44,794 nucleotides of DNA from a virus: the IMG/VR virus record IMGVR_UViG_3300008262_004551, positions 1-44,794 of that record. One strand, written 5' to 3'. The position numbers were made by a program, and so were the translations under genes. This document shows, piece after piece, positions 24,022-32,300 of the stretch (positions are counted from its first letter, which is position 1; every line of letters starts with the position of its first letter). Below the pieces are notes generated by a model. It did no database searches, had not been told where the DNA came from, and saw nothing but the letters and a program-made list of their open reading frames with translations.

Positions 24022-24669
24022 TTGACTATTACAGAAAAACAAAAACAAATTTATAATTGTTATTTAAAACATTCAAGAAAAGGTAAGCCTTACACTTTTA
24101 GAAAAAATTTTGATGATTTAGATGATGGTCTAAAAATAGATTTGTATAAACTTCAGAATTTTTTTAATAAATTTAAACATATAGACATAAATTTCTTTTT
24201 TGAATCCTTTTCTTTTGTTTATCCAAACGATCAATACCCACATTTAAATTTTTTTACAACAAGAAAAGCTATAAAATGTTATTCTTTATATAAAGAATAC
24301 AAAGAAAATTTATCACCTGATTTACAATTAGATGAAATAAAAAAAAGTATTGTTTATATAGGTTCTTTTTGTTTAAAAAACAAAATTCAGTTAAGTGAAT
24401 TTTTAAATCACAAAACTTTATGTATTCCTACATGGGTTCTTGATTATAAAGAAAGCAAAATTAACATATATTCAATCATTGCACTTGGATATAGCAATGA
24501 TTTATACAATATGGAAACAGACGAAAGAGATATTATTGTACCAGGACTTTCTAAAAATATAGAATCTTATAAAATAAGATTTAATAACTGTAATTCAAAA
24601 GAAAAAATCAAAAACTGGATTTTACACACAGAAAATTTTATTAAAAAAAATTTGACATTACCAAAATAA
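24022..24669 (+). CDS. 59: Putative helicase loader, gp59-like
   Basis: 215 residues, matching T4 gp59 (217), and directly before gene 32 as in T4. gp59 loads gp41 helicase on gp32-coated DNA. Identity is low, but the helical pattern follows gp59: an early basic FRKNFDDL segment, FFNKFKHIDINFFFESFSF, then RKAIKCYSLYKEYKENL, then DEIKKSIVYIGSFCLKN in the central helix, then LDYKESKINIYSIIALGY and the C-terminal YKIRFNN. No ATG is available near the 5' end; TTG at 24022 is chosen because it gives the full length directly after the previous gene. The alternative is an unrelated protein of this size. Confidence 0.55.
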   Translation: MTITEKQKQIYNCYLKHSRKGKPYTFRKNFDDLDDGLKIDLYKLQNFFNKFKHIDINFFFESFSFVYPNDQYPHLNFFTTRKAIKCYSLYKEYKENLSPDLQLDEIKKSIVYIGSFCLKNKIQLSEFLNHKTLCIPTWVLDYKESKINIYSIIALGYSNDLYNMETDERDIIVPGLSKNIESYKIRFNNCNSKEKIKNWILHTENFIKKNLTLPK

Positions 24670-24694
24670 CAACATATTATGAAGACTTCAAATT

Positions 24695-25570
24695 ATGAAT
24701 AAATACTCAGCAAATCTCTTCGAATCAATTAAAGATGCCTTGAACAAGAAGGCTCCAACAGAAAGCTCATTTAAGGATTTCATGAAAATGGAAACAGGAA
24801 AAACTTATGTAGTTAGATTGGTTCCAAATCTAGAGTCTCCAGATAGAACATTTTTCCATTATTTCCATCATATGTGGAAAAGCACTGCAACTGGTAACAA
24901 TATTTCTTTCCTATGCCCAACAACATACGGAGAAAAGTGCCCGATTGAAGAATATCGTTCTAAAATTTATAGAACTAAGAACGAATCCGAGATTGAAAAG
25001 ACCAGACCTATTAAGAGAAATGAATCTTGGCTTGTAAATGTCTTTGTTGTAAAAGATCCTTCCAATCCAGAGAACGAAGGAAAGGTTAAAATTCTCCGTT
25101 ATGGAAAGCAATTAAACAAAATTATTACAGATGCTATCACAGGAGACGAATCCGATGAATTTGGAGCAAAGATCTTTGATCTTTCTGAAAATGGTTGCAG
25201 TTTTAAAATAAAAGTAGAACAAAATGAAGGTGGGTATCCTACATATGTTAGTTCTAAGTTCATGTCACCATCTAAACTAGACGGTGTAACTGATTCAGAA
25301 GAAATTTACTCTGAATACAAACAGCTAGATAAAATCTTTACACACAAAACAACAGAAGAAATTCAAGAATTACTGAATTATCATTTCTTGGGATTAGAAA
25401 AGGGTTCTGTTCAGAAAGAACTTCCCGTTCATGAGCAAATTCCTGATATTGATAGCATGGTTGAAATTGAAAGTTTTTCTGGAAAGGAAGAAAAACCACA
25501 AATGAAGGAAACATCTTCTGATTTTGATGATGCTGATGCTAAAATTGAAGAAATTCTTAAAGATCTTTAA
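24695..25570 (+). CDS. 32: Single-stranded DNA-binding protein gp32
   Basis: 291 residues; T4 gp32 has 301. It coats single-stranded DNA in replication, recombination and repair. The N-terminal cooperativity segment (NLFESIKDALNKK), the OB-fold core beginning KMETGKTYVVRLVPN, an aromatic-rich FFHYFHHMW strand, the zinc region LCPTTYGEKCPIEEY, and an acidic C-terminal tail (SDFDDADAKIEEILKDL) appear in the right order. In T4 zinc is held by one His and three Cys, the last two in a C-P-V-C; here the corresponding text is C-P-I-E, so only two Cys (74 and 82) plus His58 or His59 are visible. Codon use is richer in G and C than its neighbours, as expected for a highly expressed gene. Confidence 0.95.
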   Translation: MNKYSANLFESIKDALNKKAPTESSFKDFMKMETGKTYVVRLVPNLESPDRTFFHYFHHMWKSTATGNNISFLCPTTYGEKCPIEEYRSKIYRTKNESEIEKTRPIKRNESWLVNVFVVKDPSNPENEGKVKILRYGKQLNKIITDAITGDESDEFGAKIFDLSENGCSFKIKVEQNEGGYPTYVSSKFMSPSKLDGVTDSEEIYSEYKQLDKIFTHKTTEEIQELLNYHFLGLEKGSVQKELPVHEQIPDIDSMVEIESFSGKEEKPQMKETSSDFDDADAKIEEILKDL

Positions 25571-25574
25571 GAAT

Positions 25575-26384
25575 ATGCCAACAAAGAAATCGCCAGATGA
25601 GATTTTTTATGTAGAAAAAAAATCAATCAATACACCACACCCTATTACAGTAGGGTGTGGTGATATTTTTTATCAATCTTTTATTTTTGACAAAGAGTTA
25701 AAACCAAAACCTTCGATTTTTAATATAAAAATTGAAACACCACTGAATAATAAGGTTTGTGGTTTTAATATCAATAAAATTTCTGATATTATTTATAATA
25801 ATAAATCTCAAAACATAAAAAATGTAATTGATGATGTATTATCTAATGAATTATTAGATAATCTTTCATTAACAATTAATTTTGATTATTTTATTGAGAA
25901 AAAAGCACCAGTTTCTGATAAAAAATCAACGATTATGTATAATTGTTGTATAGAAATACAGAAAAAAGATGAAACAATAAAATATTATCTAGTATGTAAG
26001 GTTCCTTACGTTGCTTCTTGTCCTGCATCCAAAGAAATATCAGATTATGGTGCTCATAATCACAGAGGATTAGCAGAAATCCGAGTCGAACTAATAGATT
26101 TAGATCAAAGATCATTCTGGATTGATGATTTGGTTTGTATTGTAGAGAAATCATCTTCTTGTGGTGTTTATAATTCAATAGAATTACAAGATAAAGCATA
26201 TCAAACCGAGTTGCTTTACGAAAAACCATTCTTTATAGAAGAAATAACAAACAATTTAAATAATCTATTAAAAAAACAACTAGAAAAATCAATAAATGAT
26301 TATTCATTTTCACTAACACATAATGAAAATATCAATTCTTTGACTTTTTTATCAAAAAGCAGTTCAGGAAAAACTAATATATGA
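25575..26384 (+). CDS. folE2: FolE2-type GTP cyclohydrolase (GCYH-IB)
   Basis: 269 residues from the ATG at 25575; an earlier ATG at 25524 lies inside gene 32 and is rejected. FolE2 converts GTP to dihydroneopterin triphosphate, the first step of folate and of 7-deazaguanine (queuosine/preQ0) synthesis. The diagnostic block VASCPASKEISDYGAHNHRG is at residues 146-165, with Cys149 and His161 as metal-ligand candidates; a second conserved block runs VEKSSSCGVYNSIELQDKAY with Cys196, then TELLYEKPFFIEEI. Family members usually read C-P-C-S-K in the first block; the second Cys is Ala here. It lies 4 nt behind gene 32, so it is expressed with replication genes, and it carries a strong hairpin near its 5' end. 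Confidence 0.85.
   Translation: MPTKKSPDEIFYVEKKSINTPHPITVGCGDIFYQSFIFDKELKPKPSIFNIKIETPLNNKVCGFNINKISDIIYNNKSQNIKNVIDDVLSNELLDNLSLTINFDYFIEKKAPVSDKKSTIMYNCCIEIQKKDETIKYYLVCKVPYVASCPASKEISDYGAHNHRGLAEIRVELIDLDQRSFWIDDLVCIVEKSSSCGVYNSIELQDKAYQTELLYEKPFFIEEITNNLNNLLKKQLEKSINDYSFSLTHNENINSLTFLSKSSSGKTNI
25633..25671 (+). terminator. Terminator-like hairpin inside the start of folE2
   Basis: CACCACACCCTA at 25633-25644 and its exact complement at 25651-25662, loop TTACAG, then ATA and T6 at 25666-25671. A GC-rich 12-bp perfect stem in this AT-rich genome, 63 nt after the gene 32 stop codon and within codons 20-30 of folE2. It could end most gene 32 transcripts while allowing read-through to folE2. 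Function is inferred. Confidence 0.6.
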
Positions 26385-26749
26385 ATATAGAACAAGAAGA
26401 AAACTTGCAAGCAGCTATGTTGGCTGGTATGGTTAAAGGAAAAATGAGAGAAGTGGACTCATTAATGACTGATAGACCTGATATTCCAGCTGATAGAATT
26501 AAGTTAGAAAGTTTTATTAACCTAAAACAGCATACACAGCATGTTAATAACACTCATATTCCAATTAATCCAATACAAAACGTTACAGTAGCCCCAACAC
26601 AAGAAAAAACTACTGTTTTAGATGCTAAAGTATTAGAAGATATAGAATCTATTAAAATAACAATTGAAAAAATAAACAATAATTTAACAAAAATGTGTGG
26701 AATGTTTGGAAAAGTTTTCCAAACATTAGTAAAAGATAATAAAAAATGA
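26381..26749 (+). CDS. Small protein, unknown
   Basis: 122 residues, not recognised. The N-terminal half is acidic and helical (EENLQAAMLAGMVKG), the middle is Pro, Thr and Asn-rich and probably unstructured (about 52-76), and the C-terminal third is a heptad-like helix (VLEDIESIKITIEKINNNL) that could form a coiled coil. ATGA overlaps with folE2 and with the clamp gene on either side fix its reading frame. Its last codons contain an 11-bp inverted repeat (26701-26727). Confidence 0.6.
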   Translation: MNIEQEENLQAAMLAGMVKGKMREVDSLMTDRPDIPADRIKLESFINLKQHTQHVNNTHIPINPIQNVTVAPTQEKTTVLDAKVLEDIESIKITIEKINNNLTKMCGMFGKVFQTLVKDNKK

Positions 26750-27492
26750 AAAGTTTTGTGTTAGAAAAAAGGTTTTTAGAAAAATATCTAAAAACTGTTA
26801 ATAGATTATGTGATAGTTGTGTTCTTAAAATAGAAGAAGATAATATATCTTCGATAAGTTCTTCTCCTGATAATGTTGTTATTTTATACATAAAAGGAAA
26901 ACTATCAGATAATACAAATATTTGTGATAAAATTAATATTATAGATATTAAAAGACTAATATCTGGATTGGATTGTTTGGATTCTGACTTGATAGAAATT
27001 CAAATAAATGAAAATTATATCAAATGTATAGACAAAAATTCAGGTGATAATGCATATTTTAAATATCATCTAGTTGATGATAGTGTTATGTCGAAATCTA
27101 CGTATAGTGTTAAAAAAATATCACAATTAACATTTAATACAGAGTTTTCTATACCAACACAATGTCAAAGAAAGATAATGTCAGCATATTCTTTCTCTTC
27201 TGATTGTTCAAAATTATATTTAAAGGAAGATTCTGGTTCTATATATGCAGAAATTAATGATCTAACACAACATAACAGAGATAGTGTTGAGATAAAAATA
27301 ACAAACGAATATATTGGTGAGCCTATACAAGCACCAATACCTATTAATATTGAAGTTTTTAAGATGTTATCTTATACAAAAGATAGTAATCTTTCAGTAA
27401 AGATTAACAAAGATTACAACGTTTTAATTTTTAATATTAAAGAAGATGAATTTTTAGATGTAAAATATATTACATCTGCTCTTGTTAAATAG
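26746..27492 (+). CDS. 45: Sliding clamp, gp45-like
   Basis: 248 residues; T4 gp45 has 228. The clamp holds gp43 on DNA and in T4 also activates late transcription. Sequence similarity is weak, but the alternating short beta-strand pattern and domain duplication fit a PCNA-like ring: FLEKYLKTVNRLCDSCVLKIEEDNISSISSS opens domain one (shown in part as LKTVNRLCDSCVLKI), SGLDCLDSDLIEIQIN follows, and the second domain has YSFSSDCSKLYLKEDSGSIYAEIND with VFKMLSYTKDSNLSVKINKDY near the C-terminus. Position within the replication operon supports it. No clamp loader genes (44, 62) lie in this window. Confidence 0.68.
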   Translation: MKSFVLEKRFLEKYLKTVNRLCDSCVLKIEEDNISSISSSPDNVVILYIKGKLSDNTNICDKINIIDIKRLISGLDCLDSDLIEIQINENYIKCIDKNSGDNAYFKYHLVDDSVMSKSTYSVKKISQLTFNTEFSIPTQCQRKIMSAYSFSSDCSKLYLKEDSGSIYAEINDLTQHNRDSVEIKITNEYIGEPIQAPIPINIEVFKMLSYTKDSNLSVKINKDYNVLIFNIKEDEFLDVKYITSALVK

Positions 27493-27516
27493 AAATAATA
27501 ATATAATTATTATTAT

Positions 27517-27840
27517 ATGGCAAAAACTAAAATTACTACAATAAGTTATTTTTTAAAAAGACTTAGAGACAGTGGATATGTAGCAGATAAATTATACGCA
27601 AATTATAGTATTTCTGATTCTAGAAGTTGGACTGTTGTAGTTGATCCAGAAAACACTAATATTATGATTACGTGTTTTAATAATAAAAACTTTTTAGGTG
27701 AAGAGTTTTTTGAAATGTATGATGGTGGTCAATATATTACCGAAAATTTTAAAATTAAAACTTCATCTATAGAAGTTATAATAGAATATTTAGTAAAATT
27801 TAATATTAATAACAAATCATCTTCATATAAGGGAAAATAA
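27517..27840 (+). CDS. Small protein, unknown
   Basis: 107 residues, not recognised. FLKRLRDSGYVADKLYANYS gives an N-terminal helix, then SWTVVVDPENTNIMITCFNN and a YDGGQYI stretch suggest a small alpha/beta fold; basic C-terminus. It follows the clamp gene after 24 nt that contain a perfect AT-only inverted repeat (27494-27514) and a TATAAT at 27502-27507. It is followed 1 nt later by the next gene. Confidence 0.62.
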   Translation: MAKTKITTISYFLKRLRDSGYVADKLYANYSISDSRSWTVVVDPENTNIMITCFNNKNFLGEEFFEMYDGGQYITENFKIKTSSIEVIIEYLVKFNINNKSSSYKGK

Positions 27841-27841
27841 T

Positions 27842-28222
27842 ATGGCTTTAAATAAAAAAAGTAAAACTAAAAACTCAAGCATTCCTTCATTATCATCTGT
27901 AAATGTTGATAATAAAGACGAAGTTCTTAATATTGAAAAGAAACTTTATGATACTTTAAATGCTTTAGAACTAAAAAAAAGCATGGATAAATGGTTAAAA
28001 ACAACCGAAGGAAGACAAGCTACTATTTTAAGAGATTTAAGTATTTTAAAAGGAATAAATGAAGAATATTTAGATAGTTTTTTGTTATTAGGATATACAA
28101 TAGACGGAGAAAGAACAGTTATCCAGAGTTATAAAAACCCGAAAGATAAAGATGCTTTAATGGAATTTTTAAAGATAATTTTTTTACAAAACCATCAAGG
28201 AGGATTTTACGAGAATGAGTAG
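27842..28222 (+). CDS. Small protein, unknown (gp33 considered)
   Basis: 126 residues. A basic, low-complexity N-terminus (about 1-20) precedes a helical body: EVLNIEKKLYDTLNALELKK, then KWLKTTEGRQATILRDLSILKG, then EEYLDSFLLLGYTIDGE. Size and position near the clamp gene raised the late co-activator gp33, but the C-terminus (QGGFYENE) lacks the hydrophobic L-D-F-L-L clamp-binding end of T4 gp33, so no name is given. It overlaps the next gene by 8 nt. Confidence 0.6.
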   Translation: MALNKKSKTKNSSIPSLSSVNVDNKDEVLNIEKKLYDTLNALELKKSMDKWLKTTEGRQATILRDLSILKGINEEYLDSFLLLGYTIDGERTVIQSYKNPKDKDALMEFLKIIFLQNHQGGFYENE

Positions 28223-29321
28223 TAATTTAAGAAGTCAACCAGCACAGCCAGACCAATGTAAAACAGTTAATTCTAATTCACCCTATGATTTATCATCATA
28301 CCCTAAGTTTGATGGTTCTGGTTTAAATACAGACGTAAAACCTTTTTTGTGCGAAGCACTTAAAATGTCTAGAGATGAAAATCAAGATCCGGTTATTAGA
28401 CCTGGTTTTGATATGTTTAATATCAGTCCATGGATAGATTCGTTAACCGGTATGAAAGGAATAGGTGATCCTAGAATAGATATGGGCGAAATGATGTTAA
28501 AAACAATTGAAAAATATAAACCTTTATTAGATATAAAGCTTCAGGTTTTACATGATGGATGTCAAATAATAGGAGATGAATTTTGTGATGCTTCTGGAAA
28601 AAAAATTTATAGTTTCAAAGAAAAATGTCCAGACATAGATCCTACAGAAGAAATTACATTAGAAAATCTTCAAAAATTTACTTATGATTTGTTTAATGAT
28701 AGAATAAAAACTCTTTCTGATAATTTTGTTAAATTTATTAAAAAAACATATGTTGATACTGGATTTAAAGTAGAATTAATAACCATGAGCGATGGTGATA
28801 TGCAAAAAATGAGATATGGAAAACAGGCTCCTATATTTTTTGTAAGTTGTACAGTAAAAATAGATAAATCATCTGTTAATACAGTTACTAAACTAGTAAA
28901 ACAATTAGAAAAAAATCCAGGCTTAGATAATTCTTCTTTAAAAAAAGAAATTGAAAAATATAAAGACCCTACTTCAATGAGGAATCCTGTTAATTTTAAC
29001 AGATATCATAAATATTTTTTTGATTCTAGAGGACTTGTATCAAAAGGTCTTGGTATAACCCTTATTCTAAAAGAAGTAAAAGAATTTAGAAGATTTGATG
29101 ATGATGATTTTATTGATGCTATGTCTGGTCCAATATGGCCGGAACTAGCTGATACTCCTGGTCCAAAAGTCGATCCAAACTCTCCATTTATTTACGCATA
29201 TAAATCATTGGAAGCCCCTTTTATACCAATCAAAATTTCACAAGATGTTAGTCCTGGTAATCTTGTTGTTCCTTCTGCTGGTGCTGCATTAAACGAAGCA
29301 AATAGTAGACTTAGGGTATAA
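28215..29321 (+). CDS. Conserved-looking 368-residue protein, unknown
   Basis: Not recognised. The N-terminal 45 residues are Pro, Ser and Asn-rich and probably flexible; the rest looks globular, with the segments MSRDENQDPVIRPGFDMFN, LQVLHDGCQIIGDEFCDASGK, APIFFVSCTVKIDKSS, and a conserved-looking RFDDDDFIDAM near the C-terminus. Aromatic and acidic content suggest a structural or binding role. It is the last plus-strand gene: its stop at 29319-29321 abuts the stop of the minus-strand spike gene with no gap, so any terminator must lie inside one of the two genes. A Shine-Dalgarno AAGGAGG ends 11 nt upstream, rather far. Confidence 0.7.
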   Translation: MSSNLRSQPAQPDQCKTVNSNSPYDLSSYPKFDGSGLNTDVKPFLCEALKMSRDENQDPVIRPGFDMFNISPWIDSLTGMKGIGDPRIDMGEMMLKTIEKYKPLLDIKLQVLHDGCQIIGDEFCDASGKKIYSFKEKCPDIDPTEEITLENLQKFTYDLFNDRIKTLSDNFVKFIKKTYVDTGFKVELITMSDGDMQKMRYGKQAPIFFVSCTVKIDKSSVNTVTKLVKQLEKNPGLDNSSLKKEIEKYKDPTSMRNPVNFNRYHKYFFDSRGLVSKGLGITLILKEVKEFRRFDDDDFIDAMSGPIWPELADTPGPKVDPNSPFIYAYKSLEAPFIPIKISQDVSPGNLVVPSAGAALNEANSRLRV

Positions 29322-32300
29322 TTAACAAGGTGAATTATTAATATTAACCTTTATACTTCCGTCTTTATTATATTCAAATTTAACGTTTTCGTCACTTAAT
29401 CTAGTACCTTGGAACCCAGGAACGTCTCCTAATCCAAAAGAATTTAATTTTCCTTTTTTGGATGTTGTATTACCATTCCCCCAATTTCCAAACCCACCAC
29501 AACCAGCAAGTGATTTAGGACCACCATCCATTCCCATACCATTCTTTCTTGCTCTCGTAGGAACAGGACCAGGGTCTGATGAATTTGAATCAACACCAGA
29601 ACCGCTATCGAAATAAATTCCTTTTGGTGTTATATAATCAACATGTATAGGCTTAGGATCTTCTAATTGATTGTGATGCCAGTTGTAAATTGGACCAGCA
29701 TATAAACCAAAAAATAAACCAGTTGGTGCATATTCCATTACGGTGTTTGTTAAAATAGTATTATAACACTGCATAACAAATTTAATAATATTAGTTAGTG
29801 TTAATATAGCACCAGGCATTAAAAAATGCGTTATTGCAGTTCTTATTGTATTTAAGATATCATTTGTTTGACATGATCCAAGCGCCCAATTAGAAAAAGG
29901 AATTCTTTGATCAGGAGAACCTGCCATATCAGACTGCAACCTTTGTGCTACTGTGTTTAAATATTTACAACTAAGTTCACCTTCAACATTTAAAGCTCCT
30001 TTAATTCCAGCATTGCCAGTAACACTAAGACCTTTAATTAAAGTATTTGGTGCATTTAAATTAATACCACCACCATTTGAACCATCCTCTGCATCAATAG
30101 TTACTACCTTACCCTTAAGTGTTGTATGATTAGTAGATCCAACAACCATTTCACCATTTGATGTTAATATTTCTAAAGAACCACTATTAAAAACTAATTT
30201 TCCTTTTGTTATAAATTCTATTCCAGGTGATCCTGCTATTATCTTTACAGAATTACCACCTTTTATAATAACATTTCCACCAGGAAATTGAATAGGTGAA
30301 CAATAAACACTTCCTGGTAAATTTGGAGCCGCTAGTTGACGCATTGTTGATTTATTACCATCTTTTGTGCCTATAGCAACAGGTACTGATTTATTAACAG
30401 TTGTTGCAAAACATTCAGCATCGTTCATTGTTAATCCAGCATTTATAATAATATCTTTTGCGGCAGTAACACTATAAGAACCACCATTACCTAATTGTTG
30501 TTCCAATTCAGCAATTTCTTTTTGCTTAGAAACTAATGTTTCCATTGCTTTTTTATTTGCTTCTTCTATTGGTTTTTGTGGTGAAGGAATTTGACCTTTC
30601 TTACAATCTGGATTTCCACATTCTCCTAATGCTTGTCCCTTTACTATATCAACGAATGGAATATAAATTAAATTTGCTAAAAATAAAAAAACGTCTATTG
30701 CATAAGAAAACCAAGGAAGTCTTAATAATCTTAATAATGATTTTGCTTTGTTAGCATATTGGGTAAGTCTTTCAGTAGCATAATCCATAGAACATAATGG
30801 ACAAGGAACAGTTTCTCCGCTTTTTGCGTTTTTTGTTATTTCTTCTACTTTTTGTTTTTGAACATCATTTAATAATTTTTTTAACTTTTCAGAAGCTTCT
30901 TGTTGTTTTTTGATTTCTTCTGGTTTTCCAGGAATACCACATGTAAGATTAACATCACCCGTTGCTGTATTATTAATACTTCCAAAATTTCCAACGTTAA
31001 ATTCAGCAGATTGGTGAAGATCACCTCTTACATGATAATTACAATCTCCTTGTGATGTTAATTCAAGATTATTAGGTGTAGAAGAAACACCAGTTCCACC
31101 AGCTTGAAGATTAATCGAAGCAAATGAATTTGGAACACCATCTTGGTCAATTGAATCTTCTCTGCTATATGTAAGTGAAACGGGTCCAGAACCTAACATA
31201 CCAGCATCTCTAGTACCTTCTTTACCACTAATAAATCCATCAGATCCATAACCAGCCATTTTTTTAATAGTTTCTGGTTCTAACAAATTAGCAAAATAAA
31301 CAGGTTTTTGTATATCACCACCTAAGAAAAAAACAAAAACTTTAGCACCTTTATTTGGAATAGAAAACATTCCACTCGGTTGATCACCAGCCAACATAGG
31401 ATTGTTAACCGATGGATTAAAATTAGGAACTGGGTTTAATAACATCTCACTACCATCACCAGGAACTACACTACCAACAGATTTAACGTGTTTATCAATA
31501 GAAGAAACATCTGATTGTGATGCTAATAATGCTCCATTTAAATTAGATGTAGCAAATTTTGTGTTTAATGAAGGCCATTCGTTTTCTCCCAATATTTTAT
31601 ATGCTGTATTAAAGTCACCATTTACCATTGCAGCATAAGCATCTGGTCTATTTTTTTGTATATAATCAGAAACTTTAACCATTTGTTCAGAGGCTGATCC
31701 TGTTCTTAAATCAACACCACCACTATTCATATTACCGGATGTTTGGAAAAATCCAGAATCCCCAGCAACTTTCTGTGCAGCAGAAAGATTTCCTCCGTTT
31801 TTTAAATATTCTTCTTTTACATATCTGTTTCTAACTTCTAGTGTTTTTGTTCCAGGTGGGAGATTTTTCAATGATTCAACCTCTGCTTCCCTACCATCTG
31901 GATAACGAACATAATTTCTATATGAATTATTAGAATTTGAATAGGCTTCTGTTGGATTAAATCCAGATTCTATTGCTCCTAATCCATATAATCCTTTTTT
32001 AACATTTGGATCTAATGCGTCATATCGCTGTAAAAGATTAATATCAGAATATCCATCCTTTACAGTCCTATCAGCCGATGTAGCTGTTGCTGCTGGATTA
32101 ACAACAGTTCCTGGAATTTCAGCGGCATCTAATGCTGTTTTAGTAGGAGGCTCATCATCATTTGCATATTCACTAGTTGATGATAAACCAAATTTTTTAC
32201 CCCATTTATCATATGCTTGATCTGTTAACCTAATCAAAGAAAAATCAGTATAACCAGCATTTGATCTTATCATTTGTTCTGGAGATTCAACACCAGATAC

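Noticed and set aside
27494-27514. Operator palindrome before the 107-residue protein gene
   Set aside because: The 9-bp inverted repeat is made only of A and T in repeats of AAT/ATT, so chance in this AT-rich genome explains it.
27842-28222. Late co-activator gp33
   Set aside because: Size and place fit, but the clamp-binding hydrophobic C-terminus and other gp33 features are missing.
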